Origin: Aspidiotus rigidus
Lineage: Eukaryota; Arthropoda; Insecta; Hemiptera; Diaspididae
Reading direction: 5' to 3'
Assembly: GCA_035079385.1 (NCBI GenBank)
Contig: JAVHKY010000083.1
Location: 62,001 to 126,000, forward strand
DNA: 64,000 nt
Shown here piece by piece: positions 10,090-23,747 of the stretch (position 1 is its first letter; every line of letters begins with the position of its first letter). The notes beneath the pieces were generated by a model that searched no databases, was not told where the DNA came from, and worked only from the letters and a program-made list of their open reading frames with translations. The translations under genes and the position numbers were made by a program.

Positions 10090-13000
10090 TTCCGAAAAAC
10101 CTCCGTTTAGAAATTACAATAGTTATACATAATGGAAGAAGAAATTCAAGACCTCCAACTATGTGGAAAGGGAAGAGTAGTAATTAATGATAGGTGATTG
10201 GGGAAAGCGGAATTGCAGATTTCCCGCTGCTATTTCAGGAGGATGAATGGCCGCTAAATTTTCCTTCGAAAATTTCATGATTACTGCTGTCCTTGGCCTG
10301 GGTATGGAGGGATATACAGTCTCTGAACGATTAGTTGACGGTTGGCGAACGGCGTACGCCGAAGCAAGCTGCACGAACAACAGGGGTTTGTAAACTGGGT
10401 AAAAAGAGACGTGGAAAAACATAGGTCTGTGAAGAACCGCGTCGATAACAAGTTACTTAATCAAACAATTCGTTGTAGTCTTCATTCGAACACCTCAGCC
10501 GCCGTCTATTCGACGCAACAGTAGGTTTATTGTACTAAATCCCCACTACCCAGTCTTGAGTAGAAAATCATTGAATGCCAGGCCAACGCGAAGGTACCCG
10601 CGTTCTTAACAACAGCCGACTAATCGCTCACAGACGCATAAATCAATCTTGCCAGATACCATCGTAAAACTCCGGGGTCGTCTTTGTGAGATCATTGGGG
10701 AAGAAGAGGAAGACGATTGATCGAACCACCCCGGGGACGAGGCTATCCTTTCTGACATAGCCTGGTATTTGTACACAGATGTCCAGATGCAAATCCAGGA
10801 GTTAGGGAGAGGACTCGAAGGAAACAAGAAGAGAACACCTCAACAATCTCGCCATTAAAAGCCTTTTTCACCGAAAAAATATAATTGGGAATTCTCCCGT
10901 CATCGGGTATCTAATGCTCGTATGATGGTTGAGCTCCCACTCCGTCGTTAGCGCACAGTTTACTTGAAATTATTAGTATTTAACCATGTTTACAGGCCAC
11001 GAGGATTTCCGAAATCACTACTCAAATCTATATACCCACCCGAAAACATAAATTATTTTTATTCAGAAAGCATGTCTTCTTATAAGGCTGTATAAGCCCT
11101 CATTAAAATGTTTCGCGCATTCACTCAAGACTGATTTGGAAATTTTCCACCAAATACGCCACCATTTTGAATCGTAAGAACATAATACCGTCTGCGGAGT
11201 ATTCGATATATTTCGAGACAGGGTTCACCTTACTTGACCCAAAACGTGACAAAAATAGACGATTGCTGCAATACTCGTACGGTTTCAATTTTGCCGATTA
11301 CGATCGTTTTATCCTTGAGTCTTAAGGAGTGTAAATTTTTTCCTTTACTCCGATATTTATTACTATTTTCTATTCGCGATTTTAACCTACTTTTCAGAAA
11401 AAAAAATCAGTAGACCTGGTTGAATTTCTTTGTAGGGCTCCGGCTTACTTTTTTGTGGTAAATACAGTGCTGCTTCATATCCCGAAAGATTTAAAGTCCT
11501 TTATGAAACACTTTCTGTAAAAAACTTACCTAAATAAAACCTATGCAAGGAAAATAATGCAATATTTTTCTGTAGTTACTGTTTCATCATGTTGTATGCA
11601 AGTACCTACTACTTTTCTTGAAAGAGTATCCTTCACGTCAAGAGCTAGTTTAATGTTAATAAAAATGTTAGTACTTTATAGGATGCTCTTCTCAATGTGT
11701 ACGCTGTATTACACCACATATATGTACTTCAGTCGCGTCGTAAAGACCTTTTTATCCATTCTCGAGGTTACTTGTACGCGGATATTGTGTATGCTCGCAC
11801 AAAATAACAGAAAATAACAGCTCAGTTATAGTCGCATTGTAATTATGAAGTTTTTCTCCTACTTTTGTTCAACTCGAGTTATCGTCGTATTCTTATCCAA
11901 GCCGAGTCTACTTCGCATTGTTTCTCGATTGTTTACCGCGTTTCTCGCAATTTTAAACGACATTTTATCGGTTGACAAAATTTTCAAATATTTCTTGCAT
12001 TTTTTCGTACGCTCCTAGCCGCGGTCAAATTGTAAATTGGAATCATAACTCGTTCTATTTTTTGCGTCAAAATTTGCACTTTTGAATGATGAAAAAGCTA
12101 GCACAACGCTTTCAAACTTTTAAAAATAGATTGTACAATGTCGTCTCCAGCGAGTTGACCTTCGATACTTCGATGTAACATATGGTGAACTTTGTTCGAA
12201 CGTCCTGCTGATGAAACGTTTTTAGGGAACATCGTAAAGCTTTTGAAAATCGGAATTCATGCAGAATATATACGAGTAATTCCATTTGTAACAATATTTT
12301 CCCCACTTTGGCGAATCGCTAATATAGTAATTTTCGACGCATTTATTATAACTATATTTTCACGTACAATAGCTCAACTTCCTTTCTATTTCCTGAAACA
12401 AATTTTCTCTTACGAGGTAATTTGACTCAGAATTTGAAAATGTGTAACAGTTTTCTTTTAGCTATACCTACACATATATTCAGAAATATTTTTCGATTTA
12501 GAAGGAACAGGCACTTCGAAGAGGAAATCGTCACGCGTAATAAAATTTTCCAATCGAATTCGTAAATGGTAGGTGGATAATACAAAATTTTATTTTGCAG
12601 TAAAAACTTGATATCTGTGACCTTTTTCAAGACGAGAATTCGTTAAACGTCATCTGAATTGGTCAGGAAATAGATTGGGCATAAGAAGACCCTCCCAAGA
12701 ATAGTCTTTCATAAATTTGACGAGGTAGATGATGATATTTTCCTGACCAATTTAAAATCCAGCTATTCGGCGTAAATTCATGAACCATAGTGTATCGCGT
12801 AACTCGCTAAAAAAAAAAAATGAATGATAATAAGCTACTTTATCGAACTTCATTTCTCCTACCGACAAGAACAAGCAATGTTAAATTTTCGATCAGGTCC
12901 AAAACCTGTTCAATCCGTTGAAAATTTTCTATTTATATACTTTTTCTCAGCTTCCAGGGGCAACATTGAAGACAACATTCTTCAATTTATAGCTGGGAAT

Positions 13001-13240
13001 AAAGCTACAATTCAATAAAGAGAAAAGAGGAGGGGATAAAATTTTTTCCAACTGGTGAACTTTTTCAAAGAGCACCCTGTGCTACTCTGGTTGCGTGCAT
13101 CCTCAGAAATTTCTGTACGCGAATCCCTCCAAAAACCTGAACCCAACATAACTTTTTTTTCAGGTGTTTAGATCAGGGAGTGGTTGTGTCTATTAGGGTA
13201 CGTTGTTTCGAGCCTTTGACTTCAGAATTATATGCATGGC
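10090..13240. other. No gene recognised
   Basis: Several frames of 60-87 codons exist on both strands, but none shows a domain, a signal peptide with downstream continuity, or a credible splice partner. A short inverted pair (ATTGGTCAGGAAA near 12660 and TTTCCTGACCAAT near 12740) may mark a tiny foldback. A pocket at 10.57-10.86 kb is somewhat richer in GC but is not otherwise notable. Confidence 0.4.
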
Positions 13241-13245
13241 CGATA

Positions 13246-14052
13246 CACGTTTGCACAAATTGGCGTTTTCAGGAGGCAGGACAGATGTAACGTTAGCGCA
13301 AACCACACGTGTACGTTACCGCACATGACATGTTAACGTTTGCGCACAAAAAAAATCAACGCCACAATGCCAATTTCCATTAACTCTCATGTGTTACAAC
13401 GAAGAGATGGGACATAATTATCTTTCCAACAGGTACCTGCTCGTCGGCATGACAAATAATTTACCGATTAAGACCTGTAGAACTACGAATTTTTCCAAAT
13501 TCTTATATGTATTGAGTCGAGGCCATTGATGTCGTCACGAAAGTCGGCTGGACATTTCCTGAAAATATGACCCCCCCCCCCGAGTTCGGAATTAATCTCA
13601 ACAATTGCAAGCTTTGCAAATGGCAGCGGGGAACTCGCAAGTTACATAGACCAGTGAAAAAGAGCTAGTCTACAGTTATGTACCCTCAGATTGATGACAT
13701 CACAAAAGTCATACGCGGATATTTTTCGAGGAGGAACCTCCTCCAAAATAGAACAGATAGTTGGAAACGCAAACTGAACAAAGGGTTGAAACACGTTTCA
13801 GCGAACTCAAGTTTTTATATTATCTAGCCTAGACAAATGCTTCGACACGACATACCCACTCCAACTTATATTGATGACGTTAACGAAGTCGGACGCGGAT
13901 AGGAAAGCGGACACGGACGTTCTCTCAAGATGATTGATGCACCCACCAAAACAGTTACATTTATTGCGCAAACGTATACATGAATTGTGCGCAAACAGGT
14001 CATCGAAATTTGCGCAAACGTGTTATGTTTCAGTCTAATTTGCGCAAACGTG
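13246..14052. mobile_element. Candidate TA-flanked element with GCGCAAACGTGT subterminal repeats
   Basis: The ends TACACGTTTGCACAAAT (13244-13260) and ATTTGCGCAAACGTGTA (14038-14054) are inverse with one mismatch and fit a TA target duplication. The word TTGCGCAAACGT and variants recur about four times near the right end and in inverse near the left end (about 13290-13350), as subterminal transposase sites do. No transposase frame is present. The interior also holds two spaced GATGTCGTCACGAAAGTCGG-like blocks (about 13525 and 13873), suggesting a nested or composite structure. Confidence 0.45.
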
Positions 14053-14223
14053 TACGTGAACAAAGTGACTTCAGAAATTCCGAAAACGGACTTAAAGAAT
14101 TTCGACAGGAGAGCAGAGAGAAAAAATGTCTGAACTTGATGAGTGATTTATCGATTGGTGGAAAATTACTCTATCGTACTGTTGGGGCTTGCGAAAATCT
14201 GAAATGTCATGGGTAGGAAACTA

Positions 14224-15125
14224 CAGTCGATGCCGACTATAACGAGATTCAAGAGCCTGATACTTTTTCTCGCTTTACCCGGAAACCCGCAGTAGACATA
14301 CCCCGGATACAACGAGATTCTCGTTCGGTATATCCGGATATAACGAGATTCTCGTTACATACGAAAATATAGAAAAACTTACACAAATGCAATATAGAAA
14401 ATGAACGAGGGAGTTTGTACATATTTATTTCATGGGTAGAATTTATTTCGACTCTTTCCAGAGGGCCAGCGTTGTCTCTAGAACTCTCCTCATGTAAAAC
14501 GCGAACATTCTCAGGTCTGGAAAATGAAAGTCCGGATGCCAGAAGATGATGGACTGCAAATTATAAGGTTGACTCGAGAGTAATCAATGAATACAAAGAA
14601 GTCTTGTAGCTGCGTTCAAATTCTATTCGGACAATCTGTTCACAACTGGAAAGCTGGAAAAACTTGTCAAAATAAAATGGCTCACCATGAAATTCACCGT
14701 TGCTATTGTAGGTCAAATGTTACAAGTCGACTGTTGATAATGGTGCAACTGAAGCTTTCAAATCTGTCTCCTCCCAGACAAGTTTTTGATAGAGGAAGAG
14801 GAGGAATGTTGATGGATGCGAGAAGACACTTGAAAGAAGAAGGGAGAGAAAAATTTGAATCTTGGAGAAGGAGAAAAGTTTTCCCCGCGAGGCCAAAACA
14901 GACTAACCGGTGTTTCCAACATTCCATTCAAGGGTAACCGATCTTCGTACGATCAGGGATATAACATTTTTGCGAGAATATACGCCCTAATTGATAAGGA
15001 AAAGCTATAGTAGCCGGTGTAACTTATATAGCCTATATGGGTGAAGTGTAAGGGACCACGGATTCTGATCGCAATACCCGAAATCTCCTCGTTTCAACTG
15101 GGCTCGTTATAGTCGGCATCGACTG
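14224..15125. mobile_element. TA-flanked DNA transposon with perfect 23-bp inverted ends (pogo/Tigger-like)
   Basis: The left end begins CAGTCGATGCCGACTATAAC and the right end is its perfect inverse over 23 bp, each flanked by TA (14222-14223 and 15126-15127). Inside the left end are two further AACGAGATTCTCGTT palindromes and a GGATATAACGAGATTC repeat, typical of subterminal binding sites. The longest interior frame (14587-14937, 116 codons) is Lys/Arg/Cys-rich and I do not recognise a DDE domain or CENP-B-type helix-turn-helix in it. A non-autonomous derivative is the best reading. The perfect ends suggest recent activity. Confidence 0.8.
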
Positions 15126-15549
15126 TATTGGTTGAAAAGTGAAAAAGAGGGCTTACCTAAAGAAGGATAGGTGCGAAAATTTTGTAAGTTCTCTGGCATT
15201 GCCCAAAAGACACCATGGGGAGGTCTACTTACGAGTCTTCCGTAGATCCGAGAAACTTCGAATAATTGTAAGTAACAAAATTCTCAACGACCACGTACGT
15301 CCACTTCTTGAAGAATCGTTTACCCCTCTCTACTTCGTTATAAGGTAAATTCTGATGATGATCCGGATCACACCTTTATAAAATGCAAAAATTTTGATCG
15401 TGTCAGGGGGGATGCTAAAATAACTACAGAGGAATTGGGACAGTGCCTGCAGAACGGGGAATGCCACCAAAAATTGGATGGATATATAAGAAAGATATTA
15501 AAAACCAAAAAAGAAATCAAATAGACTGAGAGGAGAAGGAAGGAAAAAA

Positions 15550-15715
15550 AAATGAAAAAAAATAAATAAAGAAATAAAGAAATAAATGAAATAAAATAAA
15601 AATAAAATAAAATAAAATAAAATAAAATAATATAAAAAAATAAAATAAAATAAAATAAAATAAAATAAAATAAATAAATAAATAAATAAGATAATAAAAT
15701 AAGTAAAATGAAATA
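15550..15715. repeat. (TAAAA)n / (TAAA)n simple repeat
   Basis: An almost uninterrupted run of AAAAT pentamers grades into AAAT tetramers. It explains the long Phe/Tyr/Leu/Ile-rich minus-strand frame covering 15368-15997, which is not a protein. Confidence 0.95.
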
Positions 15716-16154
15716 AAAACAGAAGTCATACCCTCTTTCAATAGGTAGAGTTAAGTGTATTTCGAACTCGTCATGAGAGGGGTGGGGAAAAACCATGGTA
15801 AAACCCACCCAACTCTCATGACTAAATGTAATGTTTAAATTTAAATAAAAAAAAAAAAGAAAAAAAAAAAAAAAAAGTGTCCGGAGCGTTAGATGAGAAT
15901 ATCTCAAATCAGTATGAAATCTAGGCCCGTGACTACGGGAGGGAGGTAATGCCCCTCTGAAACTTTTTTTCCCCTCCCCCCTAGAAAATATCGGCAAATT
16001 ATGTTTTTTTTTTAGCTCATGAAAAAAATTATAGCCGATGATTCATCATATTATTTCATTCTCACCCGCATCTTGCACCCCCCCTCCCTAGAAAAATCGC
16101 CAGTTATCAAGTGGAGGCTCTCCTTCACTGTGTTGTTTGTTCTGGTACCACAAT

Positions 16155-16391
16155 TTACTGTCCTCTCGTAAACATTTCACCACTCCGTTCAAAACGTAAT
16201 TCGTCTTCTCCCGACGTCAATGGAATTGTTCGCTTCCACGGAATACAACATGGATGCAAGGATTCACCGACGTGGTCTTCCAGCTTCACAAAACCAGCAA
16301 CAATGTCACGTACTGGAAGAAAGCCCAACGTGACTATCATCCTGACATGTAAATTAATAATGACATTCTGTTTATATCCTTTCTGTAGCAT
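16155..16391 (-). pseudogene. Possible MULE-type transposase C-terminal fragment
   Basis: The minus-strand frame contains LHVRMIVTLGFLPVRDIVAG followed by FVKLEDHV. This resembles the region after the catalytic core in insect MULE transposases, which usually read like R-M-x-x-A-L-A-F-V-P then a helix ending in E-x-L. No DDE residues are visible and the surrounding frames are closed, so at best this is a relic. The match is by eye only; a chance resemblance is possible. Confidence 0.3.
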
Positions 16392-16914
16392 ACATCCGCG
16401 AACTTACGACCATCTCGAAATTACAATTGAAGATTTCAAGTTACAAGGCTGGCACTTGTTTCCAGAGTTTTAACGCCTTCAAACAGAGTGGAATTTCGCA
16501 GCTTTTACGCACTGTAAACATTATCAAGATACTACGAAGCTCCAACATTTATTTTGTGTTGAAAATTCCAAAAAATACCCTGTCGCGTCAAAATAAAGTC
16601 CGCATCAAAATAATGGAAGTCCGGACACCTTAAAAAAAAATCAAGAAAATCTTCTTTTTTAGAATTTCCCTCCCGCCTTCCCTGGTACGCAATGGGTCTA
16701 AATCGGGACCCAGAATCGGATATTGTCGTTGGATCGGAAAAAACGTCCTACGTGGCAAAAATAAAATTTTACAGGAGAAGCAAAAAACTGATTATTTTGT
16801 GAAAAGAAGGCCAAAATACTTTGGAAACGTCTCATTAAAAGTTGAAAAAGCTTCTTTGATACAAAAGTAACAAAAAATTTTCTAAATTTTCTAAAATACG
16901 GCGGTATTGGGCGA

Positions 16915-17190
16915 TAAATGCACATCGGAGGAATTCGTGGCCCTAAATATTGCACATAAGAGGTTTTCACTGCACATAGGAGGAATTCCTGGCCCTAAAT
17001 ATTGCACATAAGAGGTTTCCTCTGCACGTAGGAGGTATTCGAGACCACATTTTCTGGATGGTGCACATAGGAGGTATTCAAAACCGCTCCTACCGGCGTA
17101 ATTTTGAACTTAGCACATAGGGGATTTTTCCAGTCGATGCGCCTTGAAATTTCGCGTCCAACCATATAAAAAAGTGCATTTCTCAAAAAA
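16915..17190. repeat. Short tandem repeat built on GCACATAGGAGG, about 52-bp period
   Basis: GGCCCTAAATATTGCACATA occurs at about 16939 and 16991. The word GCACATAGGAGG or a near variant occurs at least seven times through 17190. The two minus-strand frames with recurring TSYVQ and PPMC strings are products of this repeat. Confidence 0.75.
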
Positions 17191-17229
17191 TGGCACACAG
17201 GAGGTTTTTCCTATCCAACGACGATATGC

Positions 17230-19960
17230 AGTTTCCCTTCAGAGTAACATCTCATCCTTTCGTATGACAAACCGTTTCCATATCCATCGCCTAACTTACC
17301 ACTATATCTACCAGCCTCTCTCCTTCCCACAAATTCTAACATATTATTTGATTCTCGTTCATCTTTCCTAGCGAACCAAGACCCTCATTCTACCAATGCA
17401 CTCGTCAAGTTCTTCCTCATCCTCCATCTCTTTTCTAAGAATGCCGAGACACATCGACCTTATGGAACATCACGCATTTGCCTCTGCCGCAAAGCAGTTT
17501 CTCATCTGATCCTTCCCCTCGTATAATCTCAAATCCTATTATTGCTCCCTCATCCTCTCCCGCCGGCATGATTTTTAGTCATCCTCCAATGAGTTCGGAT
17601 CTTGAAAAGTCTAAGAATTGTATACTTTAGATATTTTTAATACCCAGTGTTCTATTCACACCACCCCACACTCAATAATAAGCTCAAATCTACCGTATTA
17701 TTTTAATTTTTGTGTACATCAGTCTGCAGTTATACTGTGAGATATCCAAGTTTAAAAAAGTAGCTCACTTGATAAAATTTGTCTTTTCAAGGCTGATGTA
17801 AGTATTATAAGACAAAATATCCTGCCTCTCAATTCCTGTTGAGTCATAAATTACCAGGTCTAAAGTCAAAACGTCAACCTTATTCTTGTTGAACCGTCGA
17901 ACTTTTACCGCTCGATTTTAAATGCCCACCGATTTTCGAAATTCTGTGTACGTTCTGCTTACGAGAAACCCCCGCCCGCCCTCCCTCCGAACACCGTTCT
18001 TAAAACTTAACTTTTTTTCACACCTTCCAGTATTTCTTCCCTATACCGAGCGAAAAGAATACTTGTAAATAATTTAAGGAACGACTACAGGTTCGAGCTT
18101 ATATGCGTCGGCATTAGTGAAATATTTACAATCGGAATTCTACTTCTCTGAAAACCCACGCACGTTCTCTATCTTAGGAACCATCAACTTTTTAGGGAAG
18201 CATTTGTTCTGGAGCTTGACGCAACATGAAGACGACTCTTCTGCGTGATATGAAAATTAAACTTGACAGCGTCGTTGATTGTTAGAAGTACTTACGTTTT
18301 GATCTCAACAAACGAGAATAAAATTCTCGACGAAAGTGTAATCGGTACAGATAAGAATGTTTCCTCCCAAGTTGAAAACGAGGCCTTTAAGTAGGGTACC
18401 TACCTAATTATATTATGTTGTACAAACTGCACATTAAGCTCAGAAAAGCGATAAAAATTCAGACCTTACACATGTATAGACGAAAGTTGACCGTTTCGTT
18501 TTTAATTCCATCAATCGATACGAGGCATTAATCACCTCGCGTTAATAGACGCAAGCTGAGATAATAAACTGGCAGTTTAATAAAACTCGCATCGATCAAA
18601 AAGTAATCGATACTCATTCGCAAAAACCGTGACAAATGGTGACCGTTTCCACGCGGTAAAGCCAAAGGCGTCCTCGATATTGAACCAACTTTTACAATAC
18701 CGTCGAGAGATGACGCGAACCATTAAAAGACTTAAAACGGGCAAGTTGAAACGTGAATGGTGTATACGATTTTTCAAGACTATAGCCGAACGCGGGCCAT
18801 GATTTTTCAATTTCAAAATTACGAGTAGAAACGTCGTAAAATGCGCCATTATGACAACCTATAATATTTAAAATGGATTATTGACCAGTTTTCGCTTTAA
18901 CGCAAGATCGACAGCAAAAGAAGAAAATTCATCGCAATTTTCTTCAACGGATTAACAATTTTGGGCCCTTTTGAAAATTTCCATATTTTTTATTGCTCCA
19001 TTACGAAAATTACGAACGACCCGTGCGTAAAATGTCCACGTGTGTATGTTTGTAGAACACATAAGTTACTTTAAATTTTTTAGATCGAAATTTCTTTGAA
19101 AACTTTTTCTTTGAAGAAACGAGCACGCGTTGAATAGAATTACTAGTGGGTACGTGGCACCTATCGGAACTTCTTATAGACGATAGGCCTATTATTACAG
19201 GTCATTACATATCTTTCGGTCCATCGAATTGTGGGAAAAGTTCCATTAAAGAGAGTGCAAGAAGAACTATTCTCTAACATTCGGCTGGTACGTTTCTTGA
19301 GGAAAATATACACAAACTACTTGGTGCGCTTTAAATATAGATATTCGATTCCTTTCATCTCATGTTAGTCATTCGTGTGAGTATCTAATGTTCTGAAAAA
19401 TTGAAAATACACGAGGAATATTGAGTGTACGAGTATAGGTTAGTCTTAACGCTTTTCCTTTTTCGCTAATTTAATTTCAATTTCCTTCAATAATGTAGGT
19501 AACTAATGATGAGATTACATAATAACAAGTCAGTACTCCGTGCAACCGAGTTTTCGATAGGCCACAGACTGCTCCAAGAAACTCTTGATACCATTACTAC
19601 ATTGACAACTTCTATAACATTCGAATAAATCCTATCCCCATCATTCCATTTCTTTTCTTAAAAAATTTTCAATCTTTCCCGCGACTCCGCCATCCACTGT
19701 TGACTCATTCTAATCTTTACCCTCTAATCAATTGTCTTTCAACTTCCTCACCTTCCCATTATGTGATCCTATTTTCACCACAAACAACAACCTTCCTCTA
19801 GTCTCTACAAACAAACATATTATCTGACTACAGTTTGAACACTCTGTGATCTTTTTACTGTCAACTTCCCGACTACTTATTATAGGTCCTCTTCACCTTG
19901 GACCCTCACCCAGCCTACCATCCGCGAAGATCTTACAGAAATCCCTAAGTTTAACGATAG
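17230..19960. other. No gene recognised; includes pyrimidine-rich, possibly LINE-derived stretches
   Basis: 17.2-17.6 kb and 19.6-19.95 kb are strongly CT-rich with Ser/Pro/Leu-coding frames broken by stops. The latter runs straight into the LINE RNase H relic and is probably its upstream coding remnant. 18.0-19.5 kb is ordinary AT-rich sequence. Confidence 0.4.
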
Positions 19961-20001
19961 CAGTGAAACTTAATGAGAGAGTGTCCTCATCACTACCTTT
20001 G

Positions 20002-20652
20002 TCATACAGATATCTCGAAAACTAAAAACGGAACGGCTTAGGCACATTCTATAGATTGGTCCATTGTTTTCCACCGCACACGAAATATAGGCTCCATATT
20101 CACCACTGAATTGATGGCGATATTCACCTGCCTATTTCATCTCTCTTGACTCCTCACACATTGGAAATTTCTCCTGCTCACAGATTTACTTTCCTCGCCA
20201 CACTCTCTCATGGACCTGCTTACTACAATTCATATCACACAAAGAATCCTCCTCAAGTTCCAAGCTCTGATATCAATCAACACCCGTATGATATTTATTT
20301 GGATTCTCGGTCACATAGGCCGGCGCGAATATGACGTGGTAGACCAGACAAACTACTGGCCTCGCTAATACCAATGGTCGTACCCTGCTCTCGCCATACA
20401 CACTATAAAAATCATTACCGTTCCCTCATTTCAAATAATTGAACTGACTTTGAGAAAATGAACCTCCAAACAAAGTCCTCTACCATCTGGTCAACTTCCT
20501 CCAGAAATTCCAGACGTGAAGAAACAATTACACACATATGAACAGTCTTCGATGAACACAAACAGGCGAAGGAGTCTTACCCACTTTATTTTAACCATAT
20601 TATAATCCTTCACCTTCCTATTTGTACACTGAGGAAAAAAAAAAAAAAAAAA
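20002..20652 (+). pseudogene. I/Jockey-type LINE RNase H domain relic with poly(A) tail
   Basis: Near 20003 one frame reads HTDISKTKNGTA, matching the YTDGSK-x-x-x-G start of LINE RNase H domains, with the first catalytic Asp kept. Near 20094 SIFTTELMAIFTCL carries the Glu of the ELxAI box. After a stop, LLLTDLLSSP keeps the second Asp where TDS is usual. Near 20300 FIWILGHIGRREYDVVDQ matches the W-x-P-G-H-x-G-x-x-G-N-D-x-x-D finish. Frames shift and stops interrupt. An A-run at about 20635-20652 looks like the 3' tail. The order D-E-D-H/D is complete, so this is RNase H, but it is not functional. Confidence 0.75.
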
Positions 20653-20654
20653 TC

Positions 20655-23480
20655 AAATAACTACTGATTGTAATCCCGGTACGCCGCTCTGTCGTACCAA
20701 ATTCTAATCTTGTCTAATTACCGACTCCCTGCGGATATGGAATCGATTTCTCAAATTTTTTGGCTTTCTCAGTTTTCCATCAATACAGTTTGCAGAATCC
20801 AGCTTACCAGCCCGATCAATTCATGAAACAAATATAATGAAACCGGGCAGCACTGGCGTTAGAAATTCTAATAAGAGGTATTAAAACCTATGGTTATATA
20901 ATATGGGAGAAAAATGAAAAATTTGAAGTACCAAGCAGATTTGGCATCTTGACATCCCATGAAAATCTCCAAAAACACACGTTCTAAAAATTAGGTGCGG
21001 AATGTCTAAACCTCTAATAGTTTAATAGACTAAGTTATCGCGACGTCACAAACCCCAACGCGTACCCAGTCCACTTGAAATTGTCAATCTTACAATATAT
21101 TACCAACTTGGAACCCATGTATAAATTTCAAGTCCTTAACAGTAGTGAGCAGCATAAATCTGCCCTCATACATTACCCACATGGTTAGACAGAAAATCCA
21201 TGGCGATAATTCTCATCGGGTGCGGTATTTCTTTTCGAAATTCATATTTCATCTTTGACCCGTGACGAGCACGAGTTATTTAAATTTTTTCCTTCATTCA
21301 CACCGAAGAAAAAAGGAAAGGAAATCGTTTTCATTTTTAAAACAAGAAATGCCCAGCTTATCGATATTATCGTGAGTAAACTGCAGCTATTCATGCCCTA
21401 CATTCGGAAGTCAATTTTTCTCTCGCACCAGCGTTGTATATTTCCGAAGAGAGTCATTTTTAAACATCGATATCGTATCTCTAACCTCCTATCAGTTTTG
21501 AGAGTGACGAAACGCTATCCTGGGAAGAATATATTTATTCTTCTGTGTTCCTTATCCGGCCACCGGTCCCATCGACCTGAAAAAGAAATACAACTTTGTT
21601 ATCCCTTGACATGACAAGGTTTACTCGTTACGAAGATTTCGATGATACGGGAAGAGGACACAGAAGAAACGAAATATAGGAATGGACAGAGCCACAGTTT
21701 TACGAAAAACAAATATTTTGAATTGAAGTACGAGTATCGAGTTTGTACACTGAGCGTCATTCAATGTACACTCGAAAAAAAACTCATCTTCCCTAGATTC
21801 TGTTTCATTAATTGAGTATTCCACCTACATTAGTTGAAGTGAGAAGAAAACGTATCTTATATAGGAAAAAAAAAAAAAATTGGAAACTTTAATTTGCTCA
21901 CACTTTTTGCTGTTTTTTCTTCAATTTTATCTTAATATTACAAGGCTGTGAGACAAAATCCTTCTACGTCTCGTTATTCTCCGTTCAATTAAGATGGCTC
22001 GATTTACTTGATTCTGAGATAAAGTAACGAAAACTCATTCAAGAGTTGAAGAAAAAAATCTTGTTCCACGAGATTTTGCTTTTCTCAACAACTCTTTTCT
22101 TTCTCTCTTTATAATTTAATAAGGTAGAGAAAAATTGTGCCCGAGTTTGGAAAAAAATTTTCGAAATTTTCCCGAAAATTCTTTTTTTTTTTTCTTCACC
22201 TTTAAAATTTTCCGATTTTTTTTTAGTTTAAAATTTATTAAAATGAGTATAAATGAAAAAACCGGCACAGCGAGACTTCAATTGCAGAATTTTTCCTGTG
22301 TGGATGATGTATCTTGACGACAAATCTCCGCGATTTCCCAAAACACGAGTAGAAATGACTGTCATGGAAATCTTCGCGACGAGGACGATAATCTTACTAG
22401 GGATTTCGAATTTTCCAACCCTCCTGTAAGTCGTAAAAATCGATTACTCTTCTCAGCGACAACGATAAATTACCGTATAGCCCCGGTGAAGAGTTGCAAG
22501 GATTTCCAGAGGTGCAATTTGAAATAAAACAGGAAAAAAAGATCGTACAAATGATGAAACGTTAGTTGCAGAACCCATTTCGGTATGCATTTTTGCATAA
22601 TAGTAAAGAGATAAAAGTTATCAAAATTTTTGAATGAGGATCTTTCTCGGGTGGAATAGTGTTCAATTTGCCCTGCTAATCCCGCTTCTTCGGAACAATG
22701 TCCACTTTCCGCCGTCCTTCCGGTATAATGAGGTCCAGAGAGGGATGTGGCGGCTATGATTCACTTCAGGGGCGTGGAAAAACTTCGACCATCAAGCTAC
22801 GATCTATGGAGAGGAATTATGAAACTCTGAACTTGATCTGTAACCTAGAAAAATTCTTATAATCTAGCTTAGAAAAATTCTTCTAATGTAGGTTAATGAC
22901 GTCACACGTTGATGACATCATTTCCAAGTCCTGTTCTCAGATTTCTCCTCATATACAAGTACAGCTCCATGGTTGAAATTTTCCTGGTCCAAGGTCGGAC
23001 ACGACGCGCTCGCGCCCTTTTCCAAAGTTTGCATTCCAATCACCCAGGACTACAGTTGTTTCCCCTTTTTTGGTTAGCACCAGCAATTTTCAGGTTTCTT
23101 CAAAATACTTCTCGACCTTTTCATCGTCCTTACTCTTGGATCACATTCATCGATCGATACTTAGTTTGGATTCTCAACATCATTGCTCTCTCTAACATCG
23201 GTACATACTCTGTCACAGCTCCATTTATGTATTTACCTACTAGCACAGCGACTCCCGCTCTATGACTGGGATCGTTTGACCCGGAATAATATATGACTGC
23301 GTCTCCTCTAACTTCATGGAGCCACGGCCGGCCCGGCCATCGTACTTCGCTCAGTCATAGAATACTGATGCCCGATCGTCTTCTTTCCGTTTCAACATTC
23401 TGCAACTTTTCGACCTGAAAGAGACTTCTTACACTCCAAGTTGCTATGTTGTTAACTCTAATCTTTTTCTGTCAGGGAAT
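20655..23480. other. No gene recognised
   Basis: The 119-codon plus frame at 21255-21614 and the 118-codon frame at 22909-23265 have no domain I recognise. A tandem AGAAAAATTCTT doublet lies near 22850-22885, next to a GATGACGTCACACG-like dispersed-repeat word. Long A and T homopolymers are present near 21865 and 22180. Confidence 0.4.
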
Positions 23481-23747
23481 TGATGCAGCACCCACCCCGA
23501 AATCCGATTGTGGTGCTATTTTACTTCCGGATATTGATTTTACAGCCATTCCTGCCATTTTGATTGTTGGGATAGTACTTCAGTGATCTCCCGTTACCTT
23601 CTGAAGGATTTTCTGTCAAGGTTTACTCCCTTAGCCTTTGGAGTTCCTTTTCCCTTGACCAAAAAGCAGTGGTTCAGTCTTCTGTCAGGGTATTTTTTCC
23701 TTATGCTCAGGTAGCATTGTCGTCCTCCTCTATTACTATTCCCGCGC

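Noticed and set aside
15368..15997. 209-codon minus-strand frame rich in Phe, Tyr, Leu and Ile, looking like a membrane protein
   Set aside because: It is the translation of the (TAAAA)n simple repeat and adjacent A-runs; no non-repeat conservation.
16698..17198. Minus-strand frames with repeated TSYVQ and PPMC strings as a repeat protein
   Set aside because: Generated by the non-coding GCACATAGGAGG repeat; several stops interrupt and no start or splice context exists.
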